From: an uncultured Chloroflexota bacterium
GTDB taxonomy: Bacteria; Chloroflexota; Anaerolineae; Anaerolineales; Anaerolineaceae
NCBI GenBank assembly: GCA_902774215.1
Contig: CACYHU010000006.1
Span: 1 to 64,000 of the forward strand
Reading direction: 5' to 3'
DNA length: 64,000 nt
Shown: positions 15,686-25,570 of the stretch, piece after piece
How positions within the stretch are numbered: position 1 is the stretch's first letter
Layout of the letters: each line of letters opens with the position of its first letter
Translations under genes and position numbers: made by a program
Notes under the pieces: model-generated
What the model was told of the DNA's origin: nothing
What the model saw: the letters and a program-made list of their open reading frames with translations, nothing else
Database searches by the model: none

Positions 15686-17035
15686 ATGGAACCAGACAGG
15701 GACATACGCCCTTTCCTAATATTTCTGCTGTTTGCTCTTATCGTTATTTGCGCCGGTCTTTTCACTCCTCTGCGCGAAAAAATTGAATTCCGCATAGAAG
15801 AGGTGAAGTTACGCCTGTTTTATCTGCATTCCAACCCGGCAGACACAGTGTTTGTACCGGGACAGTCCGGCACACCCTTTGCTTCCGACGAGGATGTTGA
15901 GGCTGCCATCTCCCGATATATCACTGAAGCAGCTCCGACCGAAACAGAGATCCCGCCGACTCCGACAGCTGTACAGGAGATCACTCTTGAACCGACCGCG
16001 ACGGAGATCCCCACCAATACACCGGAACCGACCGCGACCCCGGAGCCGCTGCCGAACCGATATAATATCATCGGCGTAAAATATGAAACACAGCACGGCA
16101 TCTGGAATTACTGTGCGCCGACAAACCTTTCGATGGCAATGACCTTCTGGGGATGGATGGGGCAGCGGACGGATATCGGGCCGAAAGTCAAACCTTTCAA
16201 TAAAGACAAGAACGTCATGTTTTATGAGCTGGCGGATTATGTGACGGAGTATTCCGATCTGCGCGCCGTTCACCGTTCCGGCGGCACAGCTGAACTGCTG
16301 AAACGTCTGATCGTCCATGATTATCCGGTGCTTATCGAAAAAGGCTCCTTTATGCAGGAGGTCTCCGGAAGATATTCCTGGATGGGGCATTATAACGTCG
16401 TCACCGGATATGATGATGAAAAGCAGGAATGGACTGTGGAAGACTCTTACTATACCGCGGATTATAAAGTCCCTTACGACACCATGGAAGAAGAATGGCA
16501 GAGCTTTAATCATCAGTTCATGGTCGTTTATCCCGGAGACCGTGAAGGTGCTGTTTACAGCATCCTCGGACCGTATACCAACAATAACTGGGCAAATCAG
16601 AATGCGCTGCGCATGGCCGACGCTCAGATACAGGCTGCGGAAACGCCCGAAGAACGTTTCTATGCCTATTACAACCGCGGCAGCTCGCAGGTCGATCTGA
16701 GTGATTTTTACGGTGCCGCCCAATCCTATGATATGGCGTATACCTATTATCCGGATATCGACGCGAACCGCAGACCCTACCGGATCGTCTGGTATCAGAC
16801 CGGTCCCTATTACGCCTACTACTACAGCGGCCGCTATTATGATGTGATCGCTCTTGCGGAAACCACACTTGCCTCAACGGCAGAGCCTTATCTGGAAGAA
16901 TCCCATTACTGGAGGGCTATGGCCTACAACGCGTTAGGTGAAATTGAAAAAGCCCATGATGATCTGGAAATGTGCCTTAATCTTCATCCCGGTTTTACGG
17001 CTTGTGAAGCTTTGCTTTATGAATTAGGATATTGA
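15686..17035 (+). CDS. membrane-anchored C39-like cysteine protease with TPR repeats
   Basis: 449 residues. One membrane span (about 9-26) is followed by a Thr/Pro linker (residues 83-122) of the kind common in Anaerolineae, placing the rest outside the cell. The core is a C39-like papain-fold domain: the nucleophile cysteine 143 in NYCAPTNLSMAM and histidine 235 in MGHYNVVTGYDD, with an aspartate in VEDSYY. The C-terminal part (about 300-449) is alpha-helical with tetratricopeptide-type repeats, ending ALGEIEKAHDDLEMCLNLHP. It may cleave or bind exported peptides. There is no ABC transporter domain, unlike bacteriocin-processing C39 proteins. Confidence 0.75.
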   Translation: MEPDRDIRPFLIFLLFALIVICAGLFTPLREKIEFRIEEVKLRLFYLHSNPADTVFVPGQSGTPFASDEDVEAAISRYITEAAPTETEIPPTPTAVQEITLEPTATEIPTNTPEPTATPEPLPNRYNIIGVKYETQHGIWNYCAPTNLSMAMTFWGWMGQRTDIGPKVKPFNKDKNVMFYELADYVTEYSDLRAVHRSGGTAELLKRLIVHDYPVLIEKGSFMQEVSGRYSWMGHYNVVTGYDDEKQEWTVEDSYYTADYKVPYDTMEEEWQSFNHQFMVVYPGDREGAVYSILGPYTNNNWANQNALRMADAQIQAAETPEERFYAYYNRGSSQVDLSDFYGAAQSYDMAYTYYPDIDANRRPYRIVWYQTGPYYAYYYSGRYYDVIALAETTLASTAEPYLEESHYWRAMAYNALGEIEKAHDDLEMCLNLHPGFTACEALLYELGY

Positions 17036-17036
17036 G

Positions 17037-18272
17037 ATGAGCGTTAAGATCCTTCATTTTGCGGATGCCCACATCGATTCCTATACCGGCGGGCGGATCG
17101 ATCCTCAAACGACGTTCCCGTACCATACCGGGGATTTTCTGAAAGCCCTGGATGAGATCGTTGAAACTGCCATCAGCGGGCAGGTACAGCTGGTCCTTTT
17201 CGCAGGGGATGCCTACCGCAATGCTACGCCGGTCCCGACTTACCAGCGGGAATGGCAGCGCCGGCTGATCCGGCTGTCTGAGGCGGGAATCACGACGCTG
17301 ATGATCCCCGGGAATCACGATATCTCGAACGCTGCCGGACGGGCAAGCGCTCTGCAGGAGCTGGATACGCTCAAGGTGCCCTTCCTGCATCTGGCTGCCG
17401 GCGGTGTCCATCTTTTTACGCCGGAAGAACTGGATGGTGTGCCCGTTCAGGTCCTGGCTGTTCCATGGATGCCGCTTTCCCGGATATCGGCAAAGGACAG
17501 GGAAAACAAGCTTACTCCCGAAGAACGCTCGGCCCGCTTTGAGCAGGAACTGGACAAACGTATCCGGGCAGGGATCGGGAAAGCGGATCCCGACCTGCCG
17601 CTCATCCTGCTTACTCATTATTCCGTACAGGGAAGCACGTACCCTTCCGGACAGATCGCGGAATTAGGGCGTGAAGTCGCTCTTTCCCGGGCGCTGGTCT
17701 GCGATCCGGCATTTTCATATACCGCTCTCGGGCACATCCATCTTTACCAGGATCTGAACGAAGGCCAGCAGCCGCCGGTGATTTACCCCGGTTCAATCGA
17801 ACGTGTCGATTACGGAGAAGCCAGGGAAAAGAAAGGCTTTATCCTTGCGGAGGTCGATAATCATCATACCGAATATACTTTTCGTGAGCTTCATACCCGG
17901 CGGATGTTTAACCTTTCGTTTGAAGCAAAAAGCGCTGAAACGCTGCAGGATGACCTGCTGGATCTGCTGCCTTCTCCCGAAAAGGCACAGGATGCCATGA
18001 TCCGCCTGTCCATTACCTATCCTCATGAATTCGAGCCCATGATCAATGAACGGGAGCTGCGGAACCGTGTGGAAGGAGCGCTGGATTTTCAGCTCAAACG
18101 CAAACCGGTCTACGAGACCCGCATGCGTATACAGTCAAAAAATATCAGCAGTCTTACGCCGAAAGATCTGCTGACCACCTATTGTCAGATCACTAAAACA
18201 TCTGAATCGGAAACGCAGGCGCTCTGCATGCTTGCGGAAGAGATTTTCAGCGAAACCGAAAAAGCGATTTAA
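17037..18272 (+). CDS. sbcD: SbcD-like DNA repair nuclease subunit
   Basis: 411 residues, the usual length of SbcD/Mre11. The phosphoesterase motifs are present: FADAHID (residues 8-14), LFAGDAYRN, PGNHDIS, LTHYSVQG and ALGHIHLYQ. Two metal ions bound by these residues drive 3'-5' exonuclease and hairpin endonuclease activity on broken DNA ends. The C-terminal half is the capping domain that contacts SbcC. The gene starts one base after the protease stop and is separated from sbcC by the CNNM gene, an unusual insertion, although all three are tightly packed. Confidence 0.9.
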   Translation: MSVKILHFADAHIDSYTGGRIDPQTTFPYHTGDFLKALDEIVETAISGQVQLVLFAGDAYRNATPVPTYQREWQRRLIRLSEAGITTLMIPGNHDISNAAGRASALQELDTLKVPFLHLAAGGVHLFTPEELDGVPVQVLAVPWMPLSRISAKDRENKLTPEERSARFEQELDKRIRAGIGKADPDLPLILLTHYSVQGSTYPSGQIAELGREVALSRALVCDPAFSYTALGHIHLYQDLNEGQQPPVIYPGSIERVDYGEAREKKGFILAEVDNHHTEYTFRELHTRRMFNLSFEAKSAETLQDDLLDLLPSPEKAQDAMIRLSITYPHEFEPMINERELRNRVEGALDFQLKRKPVYETRMRIQSKNISSLTPKDLLTTYCQITKTSESETQALCMLAEEIFSETEKAI

Positions 18273-18285
18273 GAAGGACCCATTA

Positions 18286-19698
18286 ATGTCAGAAGCTGTT
18301 ACAGAAGTTATCCTGTTATTTGTTCTCATTTTTATTAACGGTCTGTTTTCCATGACGGAAATGGCTGTTGTTTCCACACGCCGGGCCAGACTGCAGAATT
18401 TGCTTGAAGAAGGGGATCAGCGGGCAAAGACCGTACTGGAGCTGCTGGACAACCCGAATGATTTTTTCTCCACCATACAGATCGCAATAACCCTTATCGG
18501 TGTCATCACCGGTGCCATCGGTGCGCAGACCTTTTCACATTACCTGGTTGATGTCCTTGTTCGTGTTAATTTCCTGAAAGGCATCGCCCAGCCGCTTTCC
18601 GTGCTGCTGATCTCCAGCCTGATCACTTACTTCAGCCTGGTGATCGGTGAACTGATCCCCAAGCGGATCGCCACCAACGATCCGGAGCGGATCGCCATGA
18701 TGATGTGCGGACCGATCCGGGTCCTGTCTAAAATATTTCTGCCGGTCGTCCGCATTCTTTCCTTCTCAACAGAAGCCGGCCTCAAATTGCTGGGTATCAG
18801 GGAAAATGAAGAGTCCCAGGTTTCTGAGGATGAGATCAAGGTCATGATTGAACAGGGGAAACAGGACGGCGTTTTTGAAGAAAATGAACAGGATATCGTG
18901 GAGTCCGTATTCCGTCTCAGCGACCAGACCGTCGATGCGCTCATGACACCGCGGACGGAACTGGACTGGATCGATCTTGAGGAACCGGTGGAAGATTCGC
19001 TCAAGGAAATTGCCGACTCCACTTATCATTACTTCCCCCTGGTACGGGGGAATCCGGACAATGTACTCGGCGTTATTTCCTCAAAAGCGCTGCTGGATGC
19101 ATACATCCGGCATGACGATATCGACCTCGAAAAAATCATGGAACCGCCGCTCTTTGTTCCGGAGTCCAAGCCCGCGCTCAGCCTGCTGGATGACCTGAAA
19201 GCCTCCGAAAGCAATTTTGCTGTTGTGCTTGATGAATACGGTGGTTTTTCCGGTATGATCACTCCATATGATCTGCTCAATGAGCTGGTCGGGGATGTGA
19301 CGAACATCGGGGAGGAACCGGATGATGAGGATGATGTTCTTGTCCGTGATGACGGTTCCTGGAGCTTTGACGGTATGATCGACATCGAAGAATTCAAGGA
19401 AACTATCGGTGTGCGCGAGCTGCCGGATGAAAACCGCATCGGTTACCAGACGCTGGCCGGTTTTATTCTCAGCCAGACCGGGTCTATCCCCTCTTCCGGG
19501 TATTGTTTTGACTGGAATGGATTCCATTTTGAGATCGTAGACATGGATGGGCTGCGAATCGACCGTGTATTTGTGAACCGCATCGAGACGGAAAACAGTG
19601 ATGAGAGTTCAGCCCCGGATGATCAGAAAGTGGAAAATGACAGTCAGGAAGCCGGTGTTTCCGACCCTGATCAGGAAAAGGAGAGTCCGGACAAATGA
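18286..19698 (+). CDS. CNNM/CorC-type transporter (hemolysin family)
   Basis: 470 residues. The DUF21 membrane domain starts at the N-terminus (VTEVILLFVLIFINGLFSM, with the family's TEMAVVSTRRARL), then a CBS pair (MTPRTELDWIDLE and LDDLKASESNFAVVLDEYGGFSGMIT) and a CorC_HlyC domain (DGSWSFDGMIDIEEF). The last 30 residues are acidic and disordered. Family members are linked to magnesium or other divalent cation export. ATG 18286 is chosen because AAGAAGGA precedes it; the frame stays open upstream inside sbcD. The 3' end overlaps sbcC by four bases, so it is translationally coupled with the DNA repair subunit. Confidence 0.88.
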   Translation: MSEAVTEVILLFVLIFINGLFSMTEMAVVSTRRARLQNLLEEGDQRAKTVLELLDNPNDFFSTIQIAITLIGVITGAIGAQTFSHYLVDVLVRVNFLKGIAQPLSVLLISSLITYFSLVIGELIPKRIATNDPERIAMMMCGPIRVLSKIFLPVVRILSFSTEAGLKLLGIRENEESQVSEDEIKVMIEQGKQDGVFEENEQDIVESVFRLSDQTVDALMTPRTELDWIDLEEPVEDSLKEIADSTYHYFPLVRGNPDNVLGVISSKALLDAYIRHDDIDLEKIMEPPLFVPESKPALSLLDDLKASESNFAVVLDEYGGFSGMITPYDLLNELVGDVTNIGEEPDDEDDVLVRDDGSWSFDGMIDIEEFKETIGVRELPDENRIGYQTLAGFILSQTGSIPSSGYCFDWNGFHFEIVDMDGLRIDRVFVNRIETENSDESSAPDDQKVENDSQEAGVSDPDQEKESPDK

Positions 19699-22259
19699 TC
19701 CCGGTCAGGCTTGCCATCAGTGGATTTCTATCTTATCAGGAACCGGCAGAGCTGGACTTTACCGGGATCCATGTCGCGTGCATTTCCGGACGGAACGGTG
19801 CGGGAAAATCCGCCATGCTTGATGCCATCACCTGGGCGCTCTTTGGTGAAGCGCGAAAGAACGATGACAGCATTATCAATGATTCTGAAGATATCAAAAC
19901 CGCAAAAGTGGATTTTGAATTCATCTATGAGAATACAAACTATCTTGTCCGCCGCCAGAAAACAAAAGGGAAAAGTGTCATTGCCGAATTTTTTATCCGG
20001 GGAGAGGATGGGGAATCCTGGAAGCCGCTGACAGAAAAGCGGGCAGGTGATACCAATAAACGGATATGCAGCACCCTGCATATGGATTACAAAACCTTTA
20101 TCAATGCATCCTTTTTCCTGCAGGGAAAGGCGGATCAGTTTACCGGACAGAACGCGGCAGAGCGCAAGAAGATCCTCAGTACAATTCTGAACCTGGATGT
20201 GTGGGAGACTTACAAGGCAAAAGCCGCCGAAAAGCGCAAGCTTGCGGAGAATAACGCTCTTTATATCAAAGGGTTGATCGATGAAGCGGAAGCTGAATTG
20301 AAACAGGAGCCTGTATTTCAGGAAGCACTGAAAAATGCCCAAATCCGGGCAGCGGAAGCAGAAAAAGCCTACAGGGACGCTGATGAGAAATGGCAGATGG
20401 CAAAAACCAATGAAGCCTCACTCAAAGCACTGCAGGAAAATGCGGAGCGTAAAGTGCAGGAAGAAGCCCGTCAGGAACGCAGCATCCGGGATCAGCAGAA
20501 TGTCTTAAATATCCGCACCGGGGAAATGAAAGATTTGCGTCTGGAATTAGCCAACGCGGAGATGATCGAAAATAATTACAGCCGCCTGATGGCTGTCCGC
20601 GGCCGACTGGATCAGCTTTCCGCTGCCGCCGCTGCTTTTTCCAGGCTGGAAAATGAACGGATCCATCTTGAGTCCGCCATACAAAACACTGAAAACCGGC
20701 TGCGGTATGAATATTCTCAGCTGGACAGAGAAAAAAAGGATCAGGAACGGCTGCTGCAGGACAGGCAAAGACTTGATGAGATCCATAAAACACTGTCTCC
20801 CGCTGTCGAACAACTGACAAATGCCTGTTCAGTCCTTCCCGCGTACCGGCAGGAACTGATCGAGATCAGCAACAAAGGCGCGGAAAAGAAACAAATTATT
20901 AAAAATCTGGATGAGAAGGTTCGCGAGATCAATGGAAAACTTGAAAGATTTCTTGCCAACAGCGGCGGGGTCTGCCCGACCTGCGGACGGGAAATGGATG
21001 AGGAGCACTGCCGCACCCATTCCGGTGAACTGAGGCAGGAAATCGAAAGGATCCGCGGGGAACAGGCCTCTATGGAAGCGGACCTCACTGTGGAACGAAA
21101 AAAATATTCGGCACTGAAAACCCAAATTCAACAGCTTGAAGCTCAGGAAAAGGAACTGAATTCCCGGAGACTTGAGCTTACGAAAACCGTCCAGCAGCTC
21201 AGCAGCATTAATGAACAGCTCAGCGGCAGGGAAGCAAGAGAAAAGCGGCTCGCGGAGATCGGGAAAGCTCTGGATATGAATGATTTCTGTCCGGAAGAGC
21301 GGGCAAAACTGCAGACACTGAAGGATGAAATAACCGGACTTGCGTATGACCGCAAAGAACATGAACAGCTGAACGCTCAGAAAAACAGCCTTGCCGGAGC
21401 AGAACAGGAACATCAGAAGCTGATCGCCGCACGCAGCAGGATCGAGCCTCTTGAACGGGAGATCGCAGAGAAGCAAAAGCTCCTGTCGGAAGCACAGGAG
21501 CAGCTGCAGACACTCCGTGATGAGCGTGTCAGGGCTCAGAATGACTATCAGAACCTGAAATCTCTGATGCCGGATCTCAAACAAATCGAGAACGAGCGGA
21601 TCCGGACAAATCAGCTGAGGGACAGTGCCAATAAAGCACTGGGCCAGGCAGAACAGCGTGTAAAGCATCTTGATGATGCCCGTGAGACTATGAAAAACCG
21701 CGGTGAAGACTATCAGGAAAAACTCATCGAGATCCGCCGCTGCAAAGACCTTGAAAAAGCATTCGGCAAGGACGGTATCCCCGCACTTCTTATCGAGCAG
21801 GCAGTCCCTGAAATCGAGGAACAGGCGAATGAGATCCTCCAGCAGCTTTCCAACGGCAGCATGTCTCTGCAGCTGAATACACAGGGTACCTATAAATCCA
21901 AAAAAGATGAAGTCAAGGAGACACTTGATATTCTTATTTCCGACCCTTACGGTGTTCGGGAGTATGAAATGTTCTCCGGCGGCGAAGCTTTCCGCATCAA
22001 TTTTTCGATCCGTCTGGCGCTTTCACGTATCCTTGCCCAGCGGGCCGGATCCAGGCTCCAGACCCTTGTGATCGATGAAGGCTTCGGCAGTCAGGATGAA
22101 GAAGGCCGTGTAAGGCTGGCAGAAGCCATCACCGCGGTTCAGGATGATTTTGAAAAGATCCTTGTCATTACCCATCTGCCTGAGCTGAAAGAGGTTTTTC
22201 CCGCACGTATTGAGGTCGAAAAAACGCTTAATGGTTCCCATATGGAGGTGATCCTGTGA
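19695..22259 (+). CDS. sbcC: SbcC-like DNA repair ATPase
   Basis: 854 residues of the SMC/Rad50 plan. The N-terminal ATPase half has Walker A GRNGAGKSAML; long coiled coils follow. A zinc hook, VCPTCGRE, lies near the middle (about residue 434), with the second coil on the return arm. The C-terminal half has the ABC signature FSGGEAFRINF and Walker B/D-loop VIDEGFGSQDEEG. With SbcD it forms the ATP-controlled nuclease that opens hairpins and processes double-strand breaks. It overlaps both neighbours (ATGA at the front, GTGA at the end). Confidence 0.92.
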   Translation: MIPVRLAISGFLSYQEPAELDFTGIHVACISGRNGAGKSAMLDAITWALFGEARKNDDSIINDSEDIKTAKVDFEFIYENTNYLVRRQKTKGKSVIAEFFIRGEDGESWKPLTEKRAGDTNKRICSTLHMDYKTFINASFFLQGKADQFTGQNAAERKKILSTILNLDVWETYKAKAAEKRKLAENNALYIKGLIDEAEAELKQEPVFQEALKNAQIRAAEAEKAYRDADEKWQMAKTNEASLKALQENAERKVQEEARQERSIRDQQNVLNIRTGEMKDLRLELANAEMIENNYSRLMAVRGRLDQLSAAAAAFSRLENERIHLESAIQNTENRLRYEYSQLDREKKDQERLLQDRQRLDEIHKTLSPAVEQLTNACSVLPAYRQELIEISNKGAEKKQIIKNLDEKVREINGKLERFLANSGGVCPTCGREMDEEHCRTHSGELRQEIERIRGEQASMEADLTVERKKYSALKTQIQQLEAQEKELNSRRLELTKTVQQLSSINEQLSGREAREKRLAEIGKALDMNDFCPEERAKLQTLKDEITGLAYDRKEHEQLNAQKNSLAGAEQEHQKLIAARSRIEPLEREIAEKQKLLSEAQEQLQTLRDERVRAQNDYQNLKSLMPDLKQIENERIRTNQLRDSANKALGQAEQRVKHLDDARETMKNRGEDYQEKLIEIRRCKDLEKAFGKDGIPALLIEQAVPEIEEQANEILQQLSNGSMSLQLNTQGTYKSKKDEVKETLDILISDPYGVREYEMFSGGEAFRINFSIRLALSRILAQRAGSRLQTLVIDEGFGSQDEEGRVRLAEAITAVQDDFEKILVITHLPELKEVFPARIEVEKTLNGSHMEVIL

Positions 22260-23341
22260 GCACCGGACTTATGCAGCGCGTTTGTGCAGGATACCGGGTG
22301 CCTCTTTTTGACATCCTGGCTGAAACGCTTCCCGGAGGGCTTTCGCTTTATGCGGGGGATCCCCGTCCGGATGAAATGATCGACCAGTCCCGGAAACCGC
22401 AGAAAGCAGCTTTTTATCATGCCCGGAACCGTCACCTTTTTTCCGGCAGGTTTTACCTTTGCATCCAGCAGGATGTGCTGGACTGGCTCGGGGAGACTGA
22501 TCCTCAGCTTCTCATAATGGAAGCGAATATGCGCTACCTGTCCAATGCGTCCGCGGCACACTGGATGCACGGTAAGGACCGTCCGGTCATTGGCTGGGGG
22601 CTGGGTACCGGCAGCACCGGCGGATTGATGCTGAAGCGTCATCTGAGGCTTTTTGACGCGCTGATCACCTATTCCTCTGCCGGTAAGCAGAGTTATATGG
22701 CCGCAGGTTTCCCTGAAGAGCGGATTTTTATCGCCTGCAATGCCGCTGCTCCCCGTCCGACCCGTGCCATGCCTATACGGCCGCCGGACCGTTATGACGG
22801 CCGCCCTGTTGTGCTTTATGTCGGGCGCCTTCAGGCCCGGAAACGTCTGGATCTGCTGATGGCGGCATGTGCCGCGCAGCCGGAAGCGCTGCGTCCGCTT
22901 CTGTGGATCATCGGTGACGGTCCGATCCGGGGAGAGCTTGAAGAGACAGCGAGATCGGTTTATCCGCAAACGGAGTTCTTCGGGGCTCTGTATGGGGATG
23001 AGCTGACCGCGCATTTTGACCGGGCTGACCTTTTCTGTCTTCCCGGGACCGGCGGATTGGCGCTTCAGCAGGCCATGGCTTCTGCCCTGCCGCTGATCGC
23101 CGCGGAAGCGGACGGAACACAGGCGGATCTGGTGCGTCCCGGGAACGGGATACAGGTAACCCCCGGAGAGCTGCAGGAGCTAAGCGCAGCCATCACAAAA
23201 ATGCTCGCAGATCCTGTAAAGCTGCGGAAGATGGGCGCGGAATCGTTCCGTATCGTCAAAGAAGAGATCAACCTTGAGGCAATGGCAGCTGTTTTTGCCG
23301 ATGCGGCAGACCGGGTGCTGGAAAAAGGACTGCGGAGATGA
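22256..23341 (+). CDS. glycosyltransferase family 4
   Basis: 361 residues of the GT-B fold. The C-terminal half shows the GT4 pattern: VVLYVGRLQARKRLD, then WIIGDGP, then LFCLPGTGGLALQQAMASALPLIA with the donor-binding glutamate position replaced by glutamine (LALQQA). It probably transfers a sugar from a nucleotide donor in the cytoplasm. The GTG start overlaps the stop of sbcC, and the gene overlaps the next GT by four bases. The glutamate to glutamine change at the usual E-x7-E site is unusual and could affect activity. Confidence 0.8.
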   Translation: MSTGLMQRVCAGYRVPLFDILAETLPGGLSLYAGDPRPDEMIDQSRKPQKAAFYHARNRHLFSGRFYLCIQQDVLDWLGETDPQLLIMEANMRYLSNASAAHWMHGKDRPVIGWGLGTGSTGGLMLKRHLRLFDALITYSSAGKQSYMAAGFPEERIFIACNAAAPRPTRAMPIRPPDRYDGRPVVLYVGRLQARKRLDLLMAACAAQPEALRPLLWIIGDGPIRGELEETARSVYPQTEFFGALYGDELTAHFDRADLFCLPGTGGLALQQAMASALPLIAAEADGTQADLVRPGNGIQVTPGELQELSAAITKMLADPVKLRKMGAESFRIVKEEINLEAMAAVFADAADRVLEKGLRR

Positions 23342-24564
23342 AAATTTTGCTGATCGCCGATGGGCGCAGTCCTATCACACAGCGCTGGATCGAAACCATG
23401 CAGGAAGACAATATCGAGGTTTACCTTGCCTCAACCTATCCCTGCACCCGTCCTGAAAATATCGCCGGTTTTTATCTGATGCCTGTGGCTTTTGCCAACT
23501 TCTCCCATAAAAACAGAGGAAAAGCTCCGGCCGGCCCTACTACCGCGCAGCAGCCGCCAACCGGACAGAAGGGTCTGGTTTCCCGGTTTCGCGGGACCTT
23601 CATGCGCCTGCGCTATCTTCTCGGCCCGCTCACATTGCCCTATTACGGCTTCAAACTGAACCGGATCGTCAATAAGATCCGCCCGGACGCGGTCCATGCA
23701 CTGCGTATTCCTTTCGAAGGGATGCTCGGTGCTATGCTTTCCCATCGTTATCCGCTGGCGGTCAGCATTTGGGGAAATGATCTGACCCTTCATGCCAAAG
23801 GGTCCTGGATCATGGGAAAACTGACAACTGCCACGCTGCAGCGTGCTGACGCATTGGCGGCGGACGCGGCGCGTGACATCCGGCTTGGGAAACTCTGGGG
23901 TTTCGCGCCTGATAAACAGACCCTGGTGATACCCGGTAATGGCGGGATATCCCTCAGCGATATCCGTCTGATCGCTGATGACGGACAGGCGAGGCTTAAC
24001 TGGCTGCCGCAGGATCACCATATCATCATCAATCCCCGGGGGTTCCGGCCGGGCTCAGTGCGCAATGACACATTTTTCAAGTCCATTCCGCTGGTGCTTT
24101 CCAAAGTTCCGAATACGCTGTTCCTCTGCTGTTCGATGGCGGGGCAGCCGGAAGCGCTGGATTGGGTGGAACAGCTGAAGATCAAAAAGAACGTTGTTTT
24201 ACTCCCGACCTTAAAACAAACCGACCTCTGGCCGCTCTTTGAACGCTCCGAAGCCACGGTCAGCGTCTCCCAGCATGACGGTACGCCGAATTCTCTGCTG
24301 GAAGCTATGTCGCTGGGGTGTTTCCCTATCGCGGGAGATATTGAATCAGTCCGGGAATGGATCGTCCCGGGAGAGAACGGCATCCTGATAGATCCCGACT
24401 CGCCTGAACAGCTGGCCAATGCCATCCTGTGTGCGATCGGCAACGAACCGCTCCGGGAAAAGGCTGCAGAGGAAAATCGGCAGCTGATCATGACCCGGGC
24501 GGAAAAGTCTGTCGTCTCCGCTTCTCTTGCCGCTTTCTACCGTCAGCTCAGCAGTTTGAAATGA
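23338..24564 (+). CDS. glycosyltransferase family 4
   Basis: 408 residues. The N-terminal acceptor domain begins MKILLIADGRSPITQRWIE, and the C-terminal domain has SVSQHDGTPNSLLEAMSLGCFPIAGDIES, the typical GT4 donor site with its glutamate. It also carries AVSIWGNDLTL, seen in bacterial exopolysaccharide transferases. It overlaps the preceding GT4 gene (ATGA) and closes the operon before a strong hairpin. A role in making a surface glycan is likely; acceptor and sugar cannot be told. Confidence 0.82.
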   Translation: MKILLIADGRSPITQRWIETMQEDNIEVYLASTYPCTRPENIAGFYLMPVAFANFSHKNRGKAPAGPTTAQQPPTGQKGLVSRFRGTFMRLRYLLGPLTLPYYGFKLNRIVNKIRPDAVHALRIPFEGMLGAMLSHRYPLAVSIWGNDLTLHAKGSWIMGKLTTATLQRADALAADAARDIRLGKLWGFAPDKQTLVIPGNGGISLSDIRLIADDGQARLNWLPQDHHIIINPRGFRPGSVRNDTFFKSIPLVLSKVPNTLFLCCSMAGQPEALDWVEQLKIKKNVVLLPTLKQTDLWPLFERSEATVSVSQHDGTPNSLLEAMSLGCFPIAGDIESVREWIVPGENGILIDPDSPEQLANAILCAIGNEPLREKAAEENRQLIMTRAEKSVVSASLAAFYRQLSSLK

Positions 24565-24566
24565 GA

Positions 24567-24604
24567 TAAAAAAAGCGGTTCACATGGAGCCGCTCTTTTT
24601 TTTA
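24567..24604. terminator. bidirectional terminator between the GT4 and sugar-permease genes
   Basis: AGCGGTTC pairs with GAGCCGCT (one G-U) around a five-base loop; seven A's precede and nine or more T's follow the stem. It lies between the convergent stop codons at 24564 and 24620 and can stop transcription from both sides. Confidence 0.8.
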
Positions 24605-24619
24605 TGTTTATTGATAATT

Positions 24620-25570
24620 TTATTTCTTCTTGGAGCGCAGGAAGTCCACGTAAACCGCAAGAAGGATGACCGCACCCTTGATGATGTACTGCCAGTCGGA
24701 GTTGACACCCATCAGGTTCAGACCGTTGTTCAGGATACCGATGATAAGTACACCGATCAGCGTACCGCCCAGCTTACCGGAACCGCCGGACATGGATGTT
24801 CCGCCGACCACGACCGCCGCGATGGCATCCATTTCAGCACCGTCACCGGAGGTACAGGTACCGGAATACAGACGGCTGGCAATGGTGATGCCGGCCAGAC
24901 CTGCCATGAGTCCGGAGAAGCTGTAAACGAAGAATTTGACCTTCGCCACACTGATACCGGAGAACCGGGCAGCAGTATCATTACCGCCGACCGCGTAAAT
25001 ATGACGGCCCATCTGCGTACGGTTCAGGACCAGTACACCGATCACAAAGACAAGCAGCATGGTGATGACAGGGGTCGGGATCGGACCGACATAACCGGCG
25101 CCCAGGAATTTCCAGGCATCTGTCATGCAGCGGATCGGTTTCCCGCCGGAATAAACATAAGCGATACCTTTGGCGATGTTCATGGAAGCCAGCGTCACAA
25201 TGAACGGCGGGATCTGCGTCAGCGCGATGACCATACCGTTCAGCAGACCAAAGAGCAGACCGGAGAAAATCGCGATCAGGATACCGCAGATCTCCGGCAG
25301 GCCCCACCAGACGACTGCTGCCGCACCGAGAACACCGGACATGGCGATGATCGAACCAACGGAAAGGTCGATCCCGCCGAGAATGATGACCATCGTCATA
25401 CCGCAGGCGAGCATCATATTCGGAGCACTCTGACGCAGTACGTTAAAGATATTTTTCTGCGTCAGAAACGTGCTGTGCGTTGTCGGGAAAATATAAAGGA
25501 ACAAAATCATTGCCACAAGCGCAATGATGATGCCCAGGTTATCCGTAAAGTATTTTTTAATCGCTTTCAT
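24620..25570 (-). CDS. rbsC: ribose-type ABC transporter permease
   Basis: 316 residues with about ten membrane spans. The conserved block GGIDLSVGSIIAMSGVLGA and the later DAIAAVVVGGTSMSGGSGKL identify the RbsC/AraH/XylH permease family. It forms the membrane channel for the binding protein at 27305 and the ATPase at 25570. The true start is the ATG at 25570, sharing bases with the ATPase stop (TAATG), so translation is coupled. Together with the D-lyxose isomerase across the divergent promoter, the substrate is probably a pentose, but which one is inference. Confidence 0.9.
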   Translation of the reverse strand: MKAIKKYFTDNLGIIIALVAMILFLYIFPTTHSTFLTQKNIFNVLRQSAPNMMLACGMTMVIILGGIDLSVGSIIAMSGVLGAAAVVWWGLPEICGILIAIFSGLLFGLLNGMVIALTQIPPFIVTLASMNIAKGIAYVYSGGKPIRCMTDAWKFLGAGYVGPIPTPVITMLLVFVIGVLVLNRTQMGRHIYAVGGNDTAARFSGISVAKVKFFVYSFSGLMAGLAGITIASRLYSGTCTSGDGAEMDAIAAVVVGGTSMSGGSGKLGGTLIGVLIIGILNNGLNLMGVNSDWQYIIKGAVILLAVYVDFLRSKKK

